Source of the DNA: CAZADS01 sp964483985
Lineage (GTDB): Bacteria > Pseudomonadota > Alphaproteobacteria > Thalassobaculales > Thalassobaculaceae
NCBI GenBank assembly: GCA_964483985.1
Contig: CAZADS010000087.1
Span: 1 to 16,405, forward strand
Reading direction: 5' to 3'
DNA: 16,405 nucleotides
Part shown: one piece after another, positions 7,539-14,940 of the stretch
Layout: every line of letters begins with the position of its first letter
Position numbering within the stretch: the first letter of the stretch is position 1
Position numbers and translations under genes: made by a program
Notes under the pieces: model-generated
Database searches by the model: none
Told to the model about the DNA's origin: nothing
Seen by the model: the letters and a program-made list of their open reading frames with translations, nothing else

Positions 7539-8249
7539 ATGCGACAACAAACTGACCTTGGATCAAGATACGCAATTTATTTCGTGCCATTCACAAACAC
7601 CCAACTCTATATTCTGGGTTGTCGTTGGCTGGGACGCAACTCTTTAAATGGGAAAATTCTTCGGCAGCCTCGAGTGAAAGGTATATCTCCCGTTCGAATG
7701 AAAAAGCTAACTGCCGACCCCCGCTTTTATGGATTTCATGGTACGCTTAAACCACCTTTTTTTTTGAGACGGGATCAAACTGAGCAACGTCTTATGTCTG
7801 AGTTAAAGCAATTTTGTGAATCTCAAAAACCTTTTCAAACGTCGTTAAAAATAGGGGAAATTTCGGGTTTTTTTGCACTGATAGAAAATAACATGTCCCC
7901 AGAAACGCAAACACTTGCCGAACAAGTTGTATCCCATTTTGACGATTTTCGAGCTTCCCCAACTTCAGAAGAACTTAAACGACGGCGAAAAGCACAGCTC
8001 AATCCAGCCCAAGAAACTAATTTAGTTCGATGGGGTTACCCATATGTCATGGATCAGTTCCGCTTTCATATGACTCTTAGTTGTAAAATTATTGACCCCG
8101 AAGAAAAGGTATTCATCCAAAAGGGGCTAAAAACAATATTTAGCTCAGCCCTTGACGCGCCTCTAATTATCGACGCAGTTACCTTATTCTCGCAGGACAA
8201 AATTACTTCTCCCTTTCTACAAATTGGAAGGTACCCTTTTGAAAAATGA
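7539..8249 (+). CDS. DUF1045 protein, 2H-phosphoesterase-like, phosphonate-cluster associated
   Basis: A 236-residue protein resembling the DUF1045 family (putative phosphonate metabolism protein). It opens its core with RYAIYFVPFTNTQLYILGCRWLGR (written here in part), and carries two His-x-Thr signatures, GFHGTLKPPF (His67, Thr69) and FHMTLS (His177, Thr179). That pair is the catalytic signature of 2H phosphoesterases, which act on cyclic phosphates or phosphodiesters. The family is often found in C-P lyase operons. ATG at 7539 is the first start after an in-frame TGA, but it adds roughly 8-10 residues before the usual RYAIYF beginning and has no clear Shine-Dalgarno, so the N-terminus is uncertain. 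It diverges from the phnM-like gene and its 3' end overlaps the GNAT gene by 11 nt, suggesting translational coupling. The biochemical substrate is unknown. Confidence 0.85.
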   Translation: MRQQTDLGSRYAIYFVPFTNTQLYILGCRWLGRNSLNGKILRQPRVKGISPVRMKKLTADPRFYGFHGTLKPPFFLRRDQTEQRLMSELKQFCESQKPFQTSLKIGEISGFFALIENNMSPETQTLAEQVVSHFDDFRASPTSEELKRRRKAQLNPAQETNLVRWGYPYVMDQFRFHMTLSCKIIDPEEKVFIQKGLKTIFSSALDAPLIIDAVTLFSQDKITSPFLQIGRYPFEK

Positions 8250-8703
8250 AATTGAATTTCTTATCCGCGAAGGAACTACCCTTGAAGAAGCCGCATGCAA
8301 CCGAATCTATAGGTTGTCTTTCAATAACAGCCTCTTTAATACATCAATCTTAAACAACTCTCTATCATTAGCGGATCCACCTCCCCTATCTAGGCAATCC
8401 TGCTTGAGTTTGGTTGCGAAAATTAAAAATCGCACAGTAGGCTTCGTTGATTACACAGTTTCCAAAGGACATATTAAAAGCCTATTCATCCATCCCGAAT
8501 TTCAAGACAGAGGCATTGGTACCGCCATGCTGGGAGCTGCGCAAAATCGTATTTCTGGGCCCATCGACGTCAACGTATTATCTACAAATCAAGGAACTAT
8601 CCTCTGGTATATGAAGCGAGGCTTCAAAATCACTGGAGGCTGGTCTGACAGGCTAAATGGGATCCGTGTTGTCTGGATTAAGATGACAAGACATAAATTA
8701 TAG
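8239..8703 (+). CDS. GNAT-family N-acetyltransferase
   Basis: A protein of about 154 residues with the GNAT core. A beta strand (LSLVAKIKNRTVGFVDYTVSK) leads to motif A, IKSLFIHPEFQDRGIGTAML (about residues 79-98), where Q-D-R-G-I-G forms the acetyl-CoA pyrophosphate loop. The later ILWYMKRGFKITG (about 121-133) is the typical motif B, with an aromatic residue near the acetyl-CoA site. The frame can start at TTG 8224, but the TTG at 8239 lies 7 nt after GGAAGG and is preferred. It overlaps the end of the DUF1045 gene by 11 nt, so the two are probably one operon. C-P lyase operons can include PhnO, a GNAT enzyme acting on aminoalkylphosphonates; this could be an analogue, but the sequence does not show substrate specificity. 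Confidence 0.82.
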   Translation: MKNEIEFLIREGTTLEEAACNRIYRLSFNNSLFNTSILNNSLSLADPPPLSRQSCLSLVAKIKNRTVGFVDYTVSKGHIKSLFIHPEFQDRGIGTAMLGAAQNRISGPIDVNVLSTNQGTILWYMKRGFKITGGWSDRLNGIRVVWIKMTRHKL

Positions 8704-9028
8704 GATCCAACCTATTAATAATTAAATTTGACGAAATGTTTATACAATTAATTATTTTATCTTAACATGTACAACAAACGGTAACACACGCGGCTATATG
8801 CCCTTTAGCTTTGGAAAAATAAGCTATTTGAACCAGTTTAATCGAGACCGTCTTTGAAAAAGCGTTTTTATATGGAACCTTTGACTATTATTAAACGTCA
8901 AATCCAGGCGGCTGAATTGGAGCTTTTGCATACCAAGATTGTTTAATCCGGCCTAGATTATTCGTTCAAAAAGCTTGAAAACTTTGAATCAAAACATTTA
9001 AGCTATCTTTGGATGATGGAGTTAAAGT
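8704..9028. other. Gene-poor intergenic region (325 bp)
   Basis: This AT-rich spacer lies between the GNAT and allantoinase-like genes. I see no tRNA fold, no strong terminator and no convincing promoter. A 24-codon ORF at 8872-8946 (plus) has no ribosome binding site and is probably chance. The only clear signal is the Shine-Dalgarno GGAG at 9018-9021 for the following gene. The region presumably holds the end of the upstream transcript and the promoter of the allantoinase-like gene. Confidence 0.6.
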
Positions 9029-9937
9029 ATGGAAATTTATCCTCGAGATCTAGTTGGGTATGGTGCGTGTCCTCCAGACCCGAAATGGCCAAATAAAGCC
9101 CGCCTAGCGGTTAATTTTGTTATTAATTATGAGGAAGGGTCCGAATACTCAATACCCGATGGTGATGGATTTTCTGAATCTAGTTTGACAGAATCTCCTT
9201 CCTCAGTAATACCGCACGGCACCAGAGACCTAGCCGGAGAGAGTTTGTTTGAATACGGTTCAAGAGTTGGCTTCTGGCGATTGTTCCGAATCTTTCGAGA
9301 CCGGTGTATACCATTTACTGTCTTTGCATGCGCTCTAGCCTTAGAAAGAAATAAGGAGGCGGCACGCGCTATAAGCGACGCTGAACTAGATGTTTGCTGC
9401 CACGGATGGCGATGGATTGAACATTATAAACTCACGGAAGAAGAAGAACGGAACCATATTGAAAGAGCAATCAATTCACTAACTAAGACCTTAGGAGAAC
9501 GGCCAGTAGGTTGGTATTGTCGAACAGGACCAAGCATCAATACCAGACGCCTTTTAGTTGAAGCAGGGGGTTTCTTGTATGATTCCGATTCATATAATGA
9601 CGAATTGCCTTATTGGTTAAATGTTTCTAACACCCCACATCTTGTGGTTCCTTATACACTTACAAATAATGATTCGAAATTTGGGAGAGGGTGGTTTAGC
9701 ACCTCAGAAGACTTTTTCCAGTTCAACAAAGATGCTTTTGATTTGCTTTATTTGGAAGGAGAAAAACATCCTAAAATGATGTCAATTGGCCTACATCAAC
9801 GCTTAATGGGGCACCCCGCTCGAGCCATGGGCTTATGTCGGCTTCTAGATTACATAACTAAATTTGAAGACGTTTGGATATGCTCGAGAATAGACATTGC
9901 TAAACACTGGATGAAGGTCCATCCATACCATCTTTGA
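9029..9937 (+). CDS. puuE: Allantoinase PuuE-type (polysaccharide deacetylase / NodB fold)
   Basis: A 302-residue protein close to the usual length of PuuE allantoinases, which hydrolyse allantoin to allantoate in purine catabolism and belong to the polysaccharide-deacetylase superfamily. Visible family segments are RDLVGYGACPPDPKWP near the N-terminus, FVINYEEGSE (about residues 30-39), SRVGFWRLFRIF (78-89), CCHGWRWI (123-130), GWYCRTGPS (161-169), the DSDSYNDELPYW stretch (185-196) and SIGLHQRLMGHPAR (252-265). ATG has GGAG 7 nt upstream. It stands alone: no other ureide or urate genes are in the window, so its pathway role rests on homology. A related peptidoglycan or chitooligosaccharide deacetylase is possible but the DSDSYNDELPYW and GHPAR segments favour PuuE. 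It converges on yacG with a 21-nt gap. Confidence 0.86.
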   Translation: MEIYPRDLVGYGACPPDPKWPNKARLAVNFVINYEEGSEYSIPDGDGFSESSLTESPSSVIPHGTRDLAGESLFEYGSRVGFWRLFRIFRDRCIPFTVFACALALERNKEAARAISDAELDVCCHGWRWIEHYKLTEEEERNHIERAINSLTKTLGERPVGWYCRTGPSINTRRLLVEAGGFLYDSDSYNDELPYWLNVSNTPHLVVPYTLTNNDSKFGRGWFSTSEDFFQFNKDAFDLLYLEGEKHPKMMSIGLHQRLMGHPARAMGLCRLLDYITKFEDVWICSRIDIAKHWMKVHPYHL

Positions 9938-9958
9938 ATCCTTAGTACCACGAGCAAC

Positions 9959-10159
9959 TCAACTCTCTGACCGAGGTTGGTGTGTGATGTCAGTGATTTC
10001 TGATTCTTCAGATGCGTTCTCGCTACACACCTTGTAATCTCCGTCAATCCAACGCCCTAAGTCTATCAGCTTGCATCTAGCTGAGCAAAACGGCCTATTT
10101 GTAAATTTTACTGGCCTATTACAAATAGGACAGGCTTCCGTGCTAGGCAAATATATCAT
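9959..10159 (-). CDS. yacG: DNA gyrase inhibitor YacG (zinc-ribbon protein)
   Basis: A 66-residue protein with the YacG zinc ribbon: CPIC (Cys10, Cys13) followed by FCSARC (Cys25, Cys29), then the signature DLGRWIDGDYKV (about 33-44). YacG binds gyrase and restrains its activity; the tail after residue 45 is acidic and variable. The ATG overlaps the TGA of the upstream RNase E/G gene in an ATGA arrangement, which indicates translational coupling and supports this start. It is the last gene of the murA...yacG string and converges on the allantoinase gene. Confidence 0.95.
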   Translation of the reverse strand: MIYLPSTEACPICNRPVKFTNRPFCSARCKLIDLGRWIDGDYKVCSENASEESEITDITHQPRSES

Positions 10160-11451
10160 AGGTTTTTATCAGTCGTAATATTTATGTATTCGTTATTAAA
10201 AGACGCGTCACTTAACACTTTAACAGAAACTCCCAGTTGTTGCCCGATTTGAAGTAGTGCTGGCTTTAATGGTCCCAATAAAGCCAGACGAACCGCAGAC
10301 GAACAAACTAAGACTGGTCGCGCGACACCCGCTGATTCTCGGCCAAGCCGCCTCAAGGCGTCCAGCGCCGACGTTTCAGCCGAAAAATTATAAGCTGCGT
10401 TCTTATGAAGCAAAATCTGTTTCAAAGAGGGACCCTTTCTAGGCGCCGTTATCTCCAATAGCCCAGTCCGAGTCCAACCTAAAATCTTTAAAGAACCTTG
10501 GTCGGCCGAAACCAAAGATTTTAACCTATCTAAAAATATATTTCGAATTTTCAAAAATCTCCCTTTTGGAAAATCAATTAAAATTATCCCCCCTATTCTG
10601 CGAAGCTTAAATTGACGAAAAATTTCATCGGCAACCGTTAAAGAGAATTTTTCCGGTTGTGAAAAAGCAGTCACACAACGCGCAATATCAACGTCAATCA
10701 CGGTCAATGCCTCAGCCTCATCTATGTGTAAAACTGCCCCATTCAGCATACATTTCGCCGGCCCTAAAGCCTCAAAAATTTCGGTTTCAATTTCCTCATC
10801 CCTAAATAACCTACCGTACTGGCCTTCAATTATAGTTGCATCTGGCATCAGTTTAAGGGCATAAGCCAGAGGACCTGGCGATTTCTTGATCACAGTGGGA
10901 ACTTTGAGGTTCGCCGATGAATCCTCTAACATTTTCCATTCTTTAACAAACTCGGATGCAGCAGCGGTAAAAATCTCTTCATTGCAAAGTGCCGCAGCTG
11001 GTTTGGCTATCGCTCCATGTTTTTTTGGCACCACATCATTTAAAATATCTCGCAAGAGAATTCTCTGCTTTTTTGCTGTTATATCCCTAGAAATTCCTAC
11101 CTCGGGATTATTAGGCGTAAAGCTCAGCAACTCATTACTAAGCGAAATATTCATTGTCGTACGTGCCGCTTTACCACGTTGAACTTCAGAAAGAACCTCT
11201 ACCAAAACGAGATCGCCTTGATTAGGTAAATTTTTTATACTGCCCTCAAGATAGCCGTCAGGCCCAGCGAGGTCGAGGAAAACAGCGCCTAATTCAGGTC
11301 TGACCGCTGTTACTCGCGACAAAACTATAGATCCCAAAAGCCATGGGTTAGTTATTCGTTCAATCAATAATTCTTCGAGTGTTCGCCCACGTACCACAGC
11401 CACACGGGTCTCTCCTGGAGATCTATCCACGAGGATTCTTAGGTCATACAT
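10156..11451 (-). CDS. Short ribonuclease E/G family protein
   Basis: A 431-residue protein of the RNase E/G family, the endonucleases that process rRNA precursors and decay mRNA. An S1-like RNA-binding segment occupies about residues 36-95 (GSIVLSRVTAVRPELGAVFLD). The catalytic DNase-I-like part carries ALTVIDVDIAR (Asp253) and GGIILIDFPKG (Asp293), matching the two metal-binding aspartates of RNase E. LLEITAPRKGPSLKQILL corresponds to the segment that in RNase E/G precedes the Cys-Pro-x-Cys zinc link, but here no CxxC follows, so the zinc-linked dimer of E. coli RNase E may be absent. The scaffold domain of RNase E is also missing. The ATG has AAGGG at 8 nt, overlaps the end of maf by 8 nt, and the gene overlaps yacG by 4 nt. 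Family is firm; whether it is the main RNase E of the cell is unknown. Confidence 0.92.
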   Translation of the reverse strand: MYDLRILVDRSPGETRVAVVRGRTLEELLIERITNPWLLGSIVLSRVTAVRPELGAVFLDLAGPDGYLEGSIKNLPNQGDLVLVEVLSEVQRGKAARTTMNISLSNELLSFTPNNPEVGISRDITAKKQRILLRDILNDVVPKKHGAIAKPAAALCNEEIFTAAASEFVKEWKMLEDSSANLKVPTVIKKSPGPLAYALKLMPDATIIEGQYGRLFRDEEIETEIFEALGPAKCMLNGAVLHIDEAEALTVIDVDIARCVTAFSQPEKFSLTVADEIFRQFKLRRIGGIILIDFPKGRFLKIRNIFLDRLKSLVSADQGSLKILGWTRTGLLEITAPRKGPSLKQILLHKNAAYNFSAETSALDALRRLGRESAGVARPVLVCSSAVRLALLGPLKPALLQIGQQLGVSVKVLSDASFNNEYINITTDKNL

Positions 11452-12094
11452 TTTTATGACCCTTTTTTACTATCCCCGGTATCGAAAAATCGTATTTAAA
11501 TCCTAATCCAGTCAGCATGGCTTTCGTTTCATACAATGGGAGGCCGACTACATTGGTATATGATCCTCTAATGTTTTTGATATATGAACCGGCTAACCCT
11601 TGAATTGCGTAACCTCCAGCCTTGCCGCGCCATTGTTCAGATGCCAGATAAAATGTTATCTCAGAATGGTCCAATCGTTTAATGTTAACAATTGTCGTTA
11701 CCAGCCGTTTCAATATCTGACCGTTCGGAGTAATTAAGCTCACTGCCCCATATACCGTATGGCGCCTCCCGGATAATTTTTTAAGACAATATTCCGCGTC
11801 TGAATGCGTTTCCGCTTTCGGCATAATTCGGCGACCACAGGCAACAACCGTATCCGCTGCCAGAATGAAGCTCTCACTGTGTCGTTCGCTGACCGTCATT
11901 GCTTTAGCCGTTGCAATCCTAGTCGCATAATTTTTGGGAACTTCTAGTTCAAAGGGTTCCTCATCGATATCGGCAGGATAAATACAAGTTGGCGAAAGGT
12001 TAATTTGTTCCAATAATTCAAGACGCCGAGCCGAACTCGACGCTAAAACAAATGGCGCATCGCTTGGCGGAAGTAGGACCGCGGCGCTAGTCAT
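11444..12094 (-). CDS. maf: Maf-family nucleotide pyrophosphatase
   Basis: A 216-residue Maf protein; members hydrolyse non-canonical or canonical NTPs to monophosphates as housecleaning or in cell-division control. Signature segments are VLASSSARRLELL (about residues 16-28), the acidic ADIDEEPF, AADTVV with the catalytic-base Asp81, KLSGRRHTVYGAVSL (106-120), the GKAGGYAIQGLAG stretch (157-169) and GSYTNVVGLPLYE (177-189). The C-terminal tail after about 205 is not conserved. Start ATG at 12094 has only a weak upstream GAG; no better start lies between it and infA, 19 nt upstream. It overlaps the RNase E/G gene start by 8 nt. Subtype (dTTP/UTP versus m7GTP preference) cannot be settled by eye. 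Confidence 0.95.
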   Translation of the reverse strand: MTSAAVLLPPSDAPFVLASSSARRLELLEQINLSPTCIYPADIDEEPFELEVPKNYATRIATAKAMTVSERHSESFILAADTVVACGRRIMPKAETHSDAEYCLKKLSGRRHTVYGAVSLITPNGQILKRLVTTIVNIKRLDHSEITFYLASEQWRGKAGGYAIQGLAGSYIKNIRGSYTNVVGLPLYETKAMLTGLGFKYDFSIPGIVKKGHKNV

Positions 12095-12113
12095 AACTCA
12101 AGCCAGTTAAAAA

Positions 12114-12332
12114 TTATTTAAAACGGAAAGTAATACGGCCCTTAGTTAGATCATAAGGTGTCATTTCAACGTTCACCCTATCACCTGCAAGCACTCGAAT
12201 GCGGTTCTTCCGCATTTTGCCACTAGTGTGAGCCAAAACCTCATGTTCATTATCCAACTTTACTCGAAACATAGCATTGGGCAGTAGTTCGGAAATTGTA
12301 CCCGAGACTTCTAACACATCTTCTTTTGCCAT
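12114..12332 (-). CDS. infA: Translation initiation factor IF-1
   Basis: The product from ATG at 12332 is 72 residues, the standard IF-1 length, beginning MAKEDVLEVSG. The whole chain is one S1/OB fold: SGTISELLPNAMFRVKLDN, HEVLAHTSGKMRKNRIRVLAGDRV and the C-terminal YDLTKGRITFRFK are all characteristic. IF-1 binds the 30S A site during initiation and assists IF-2 and IF-3. The frame can be extended to a TTG at 12359, but that would add nine residues not seen in IF-1. No strong Shine-Dalgarno precedes the ATG. A gap of about 150 nt separates it from hisD, so it probably has its own promoter; maf starts 19 nt downstream. Confidence 0.98.
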   Translation of the reverse strand: MAKEDVLEVSGTISELLPNAMFRVKLDNEHEVLAHTSGKMRKNRIRVLAGDRVNVEMTPYDLTKGRITFRFK

Positions 12333-12409
12333 TATCAAACCATTTGTTGTTGTAAACAAAGCAAAGTTGCTTGCGATCTCCCTCTAGGTCAAGGCGTTTT
12401 TACTAATAT

Positions 12410-12428
12410 GACTATAAAGTTTATAGCC
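12410..12428 (-). other. Weak hairpin between hisD and infA
   Basis: Minus-strand RNA would pair GGCUAUAA with UUAUAGUC (8 bp with one G-U pair) around an ACU loop. It lies about 60 nt after the hisD stop. No T run follows, so it is not a good intrinsic terminator; it may shape the infA leader or mean nothing. Confidence 0.25.
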
Positions 12429-12483
12429 TCCAATTAAAATGACAGTAAGTTTTAACGGATAACAAAAATTCGAAAAATAAACT

Positions 12484-13788
12484 CTACTTTTTTATCGTGC
12501 TATTGAGGCGAATCAAAATCGACTCCCCGTGGGTATCTAATCCTTCTTTCTTTGCCAAGGTAACAGCAGCAGGGCCAATTCGAGCCAGACTTTTAGAATC
12601 GCATTTTATCCAAGTGTTGCGTTTGAAAAAATCAAAAACAGAGAGGCCCGAAGAAAACCTGGCACTTCTCCCAGTTGGAAGGACATGGTTTGGTCCAGCA
12701 ATGTAATCACCAATTGCCTCGGGAGTAAATCTGCCAAGGAAAATAGCACCTGCATGACGAATATTCTCTGCTAAGGATTCTGGATCAACTACGGCCAATT
12801 CAAGATGTTCTGGCGCCAATTGATTGACTAAATTTGGGATTTCTTCCAGATTTTCCACAATTATAACAGCACCATATTTCTGCCAGCTTTTCGACGCTAT
12901 TTCAGACCGTTTTAGCCGTCTAAGGGCTTCATCGATACAAATTAATACCTTAGTAGCAAAGGAACTATCGTCTGTAATTAAGATCGCCTGTGCCAAAACG
13001 TCGTGTTCAGCCTGCGATAACAGATCGATCGCTATCCAACTCGGGTCGTTATGTTTATCGGCAACTACTAAGATTTCTGACGGACCCGCAATAGAATCAA
13101 TCCCGACTTTTCCAAATACGGCTCTCTTTGCTGCCGCTACATAAGCATTCCCAGGTCCTACAATTTTATGTACCGGCAAAATAGAATCCGTTCCGTAAGC
13201 CAATGCAGCTATGGCTTGAGCACCTCCAATTCTATATATTTCCGTGACTCCGGCTAATTGGGCCGCTGCCAAAACCAACGGATTGATTTTATAATTAGGT
13301 GTTGGAACCATCAGGACTCGTCGTTCAACACCTGCCACCAAAGCTGGTATAGCCGTCATTAATACAGAACTTGGGTAAGAAGCTCGACCTCCGGGAACAT
13401 ATAATCCAACAGAATCCAGAGGTTTCCAGGTCATCCCGAGCGTTACTCCTTCATCGTCCATATAGCTTATATCCTCGGGAATTTGACGCCGGTGGAATGA
13501 CTTGATCCTTCGAGCAGCCAATTCCAAAGCTTGCATAGCTGAACGATCCAACCTCCTACTCGCTTTATGAATTTCATCCGGCGTTATCCTAAATCCTATT
13601 TCTTTTAGATCTATTCCATCAAATTTTTTGGTAAGGCTAATAAGGGCCGAATCGCCATGCGTCTGCACATCAAGAATAATCTGCCGAACTGTATCCTCAA
13701 TATCTGATGACACTTCATTTCGGCTATTTTTTAACTTTTCGAATTCAGAAATAAAATTTGCGTCAGTAGTATTTAATTCAAACGGCAA
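12484..13788 (-). CDS. hisD: Histidinol dehydrogenase HisD
   Basis: A 434-residue enzyme for the last two steps of histidine synthesis, oxidising L-histidinol to L-histidine with NAD and zinc. Visible family features are VGLYVPGGRASYPSSVLM (127-144), IYRIGGAQAIAALAYGT (184-200), VGPGNAYVAAAKR (210-222) and DSIAGPSEILVVAD (231-244). The zinc and catalytic residues are in place: Gln259 and His262 in SQAEHD, Glu327-His328 in APEHLE, Asp361 in IGDYIAGPNH, His368 and His420. The start is TTG, with GGGAGG 6 nt upstream inside the end of hisG; no ATG is close. The 11-nt overlap with hisG suggests translational coupling. The usual length and intact residues argue for an active enzyme. Confidence 0.97.
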   Translation of the reverse strand: MPFELNTTDANFISEFEKLKNSRNEVSSDIEDTVRQIILDVQTHGDSALISLTKKFDGIDLKEIGFRITPDEIHKASRRLDRSAMQALELAARRIKSFHRRQIPEDISYMDDEGVTLGMTWKPLDSVGLYVPGGRASYPSSVLMTAIPALVAGVERRVLMVPTPNYKINPLVLAAAQLAGVTEIYRIGGAQAIAALAYGTDSILPVHKIVGPGNAYVAAAKRAVFGKVGIDSIAGPSEILVVADKHNDPSWIAIDLLSQAEHDVLAQAILITDDSSFATKVLICIDEALRRLKRSEIASKSWQKYGAVIIVENLEEIPNLVNQLAPEHLELAVVDPESLAENIRHAGAIFLGRFTPEAIGDYIAGPNHVLPTGRSARFSSGLSVFDFFKRNTWIKCDSKSLARIGPAAVTLAKKEGLDTHGESILIRLNSTIKK

Positions 13789-14440
13789 TTGCTGCCTCCC
13801 GGAAACGCTTTATCCACATATTTACTTGGTCTGGACGGGTCTTTAGAGCAGCACGATTCACAGCTAACCGAGAGCTAACTTGTGATATTGTTTCGATTTC
13901 TACTAAACCGTTAGCCGCCAGAGTAGAACCCGTTTGAACTAAATCCACAATACGACGACACAGACCTAACTGGGGAGCTAATTCCATAGCTCCATTAAGT
14001 TTAATGCATTCAGCTTGAACACCACGACCGGCAAAATATTTCTTTGTTATATTTGGATACTTCGTTGCTATACGTATATGGCTCCAGCTACGCGGATCTT
14101 CTTTTTCTGCTAATTCTCTAGGTCCCGCAATAGATAATCTGCATATACCAATATTAAGATCAACAGGTTCATAAATCTCTGGGTGATCGAATTCCATAAG
14201 CACGTCGCTGCCACAAATTGCTAATTGTGCAGCACCGAAAGCCAAAAAAGTAGCCGAATCAAAACTGCGGACCCTAATAAGGCATAGGCCAGGATCATTA
14301 GTACTAAATCTAAGGCGGCGCGAATTTTCGTTATAAAACTCGGACTCTGGTTCCACTCCGGCCCGAGGAAGCAGTGCACGAACGTCGCGCAATATACGAC
14401 CTTTGGGGACTGCAAGAATTAGAGGATTTTCAGTATTCAT
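13778..14440 (-). CDS. hisG: ATP phosphoribosyltransferase, short form (HisG catalytic subunit)
   Basis: A protein of about 220 residues catalysing the first step of histidine synthesis, ATP + PRPP to phosphoribosyl-ATP. VPKGRIL near the N-terminus, IATKYPN (about 124-130) and the PRPP-binding stretch MELAPQLG...RIVDLVQTGSTLAANGL (about 152-179) are diagnostic. It stops after about 220 residues, so it lacks the C-terminal regulatory domain of long HisG; such short forms normally need the HisZ subunit, which is not in this window. The frame opens at TTG 14446, but ATG at 14440 has GGAGG 7 nt upstream and is preferred. The ATG follows the DUF2948 stop by 2 nt, and the 3' end overlaps hisD by 11 nt. 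Confidence 0.95.
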   Translation of the reverse strand: MNTENPLILAVPKGRILRDVRALLPRAGVEPESEFYNENSRRLRFSTNDPGLCLIRVRSFDSATFLAFGAAQLAICGSDVLMEFDHPEIYEPVDLNIGICRLSIAGPRELAEKEDPRSWSHIRIATKYPNITKKYFAGRGVQAECIKLNGAMELAPQLGLCRRIVDLVQTGSTLAANGLVEIETISQVSSRLAVNRAALKTRPDQVNMWIKRFREAAIAV

Positions 14441-14442
14441 GT

Positions 14443-14940
14443 TCAATCCTCCGAATGACTAGGTCGGTTAAAGGTAGGCCATGGTTCACCTAGATCTTCG
14501 GCATTACATGCAATCGTTTTTATTGCAAGCCTAATAGTTTTCCCACCCGAAAATGCAAGGAAAATGCTATCATCCTTCACATGCATTGATAAAAAATTCA
14601 GCATTTGTTTTCGTGACGAAAGATTTATGCCGTGGGTTTGCACCGCCACTACCGTTTCAAACCGAACAGCACAGCATATACGCTCAAAGTACAAACCCCG
14701 TTGGTCCTCATCTACTTTATACCCAGACGTAGAAGACGCGAAAGTGTTAGTAGCCTCCCAACGAAATCTTTGTGCTATCATTACAAATCGATTCTCTCGT
14801 ATCTGGAATATAATCTCACCAATTGGTACGATAGAATCTTGCAGCATAGCAGAGATTATTTCGAGATCCTCTAACGTCGCCCCACGTACTCGAAAAGGGT
14901 TATGGTGTGCAAATCCGACGCTATTTCCTATTTCCGGCAT
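14443..14940 (-). CDS. DUF2948 family protein
   Basis: A protein of about 165 residues matching DUF2948, a family of unknown function found mainly in Alphaproteobacteria, next to murA and hisD. Characteristic parts are ATLEDLEIISAMLQDSIVPIGE near the N-terminus (given here in part as LEIISAMLQDSIVPIGE), RFVMIAQRFRWE, a FSGGKTIRLAI strand, and the ending LGEPWPTFNRPSH. No signal peptide or membrane segment is seen. The frame could begin 19 codons earlier at 14997 inside murA, but the ATG at 14940 overlaps the murA stop as TGATG and matches the family's usual start. This indicates co-translation with murA. Function unknown; the neighbourhood gives no specific clue. Confidence 0.9.
   Translation of the reverse strand: MPEIGNSVGFAHHNPFRVRGATLEDLEIISAMLQDSIVPIGEIIFQIRENRFVMIAQRFRWEATNTFASSTSGYKVDEDQRGLYFERICCAVRFETVVAVQTHGINLSSRKQMLNFLSMHVKDDSIFLAFSGGKTIRLAIKTIACNAEDLGEPWPTFNRPSHSED

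Noticed and set aside
8872..8946. 24-codon ORF in the 325-bp spacer (starts MEPLTIIKRQ)
   Set aside because: It has no Shine-Dalgarno and no recognisable motif; the length is compatible with chance.
12360..12483. TTGACC hexamer as an infA promoter -35
   Set aside because: At 17 nt the candidate -10 (CAACTT) is poor; infA probably has a promoter here but I cannot place it.
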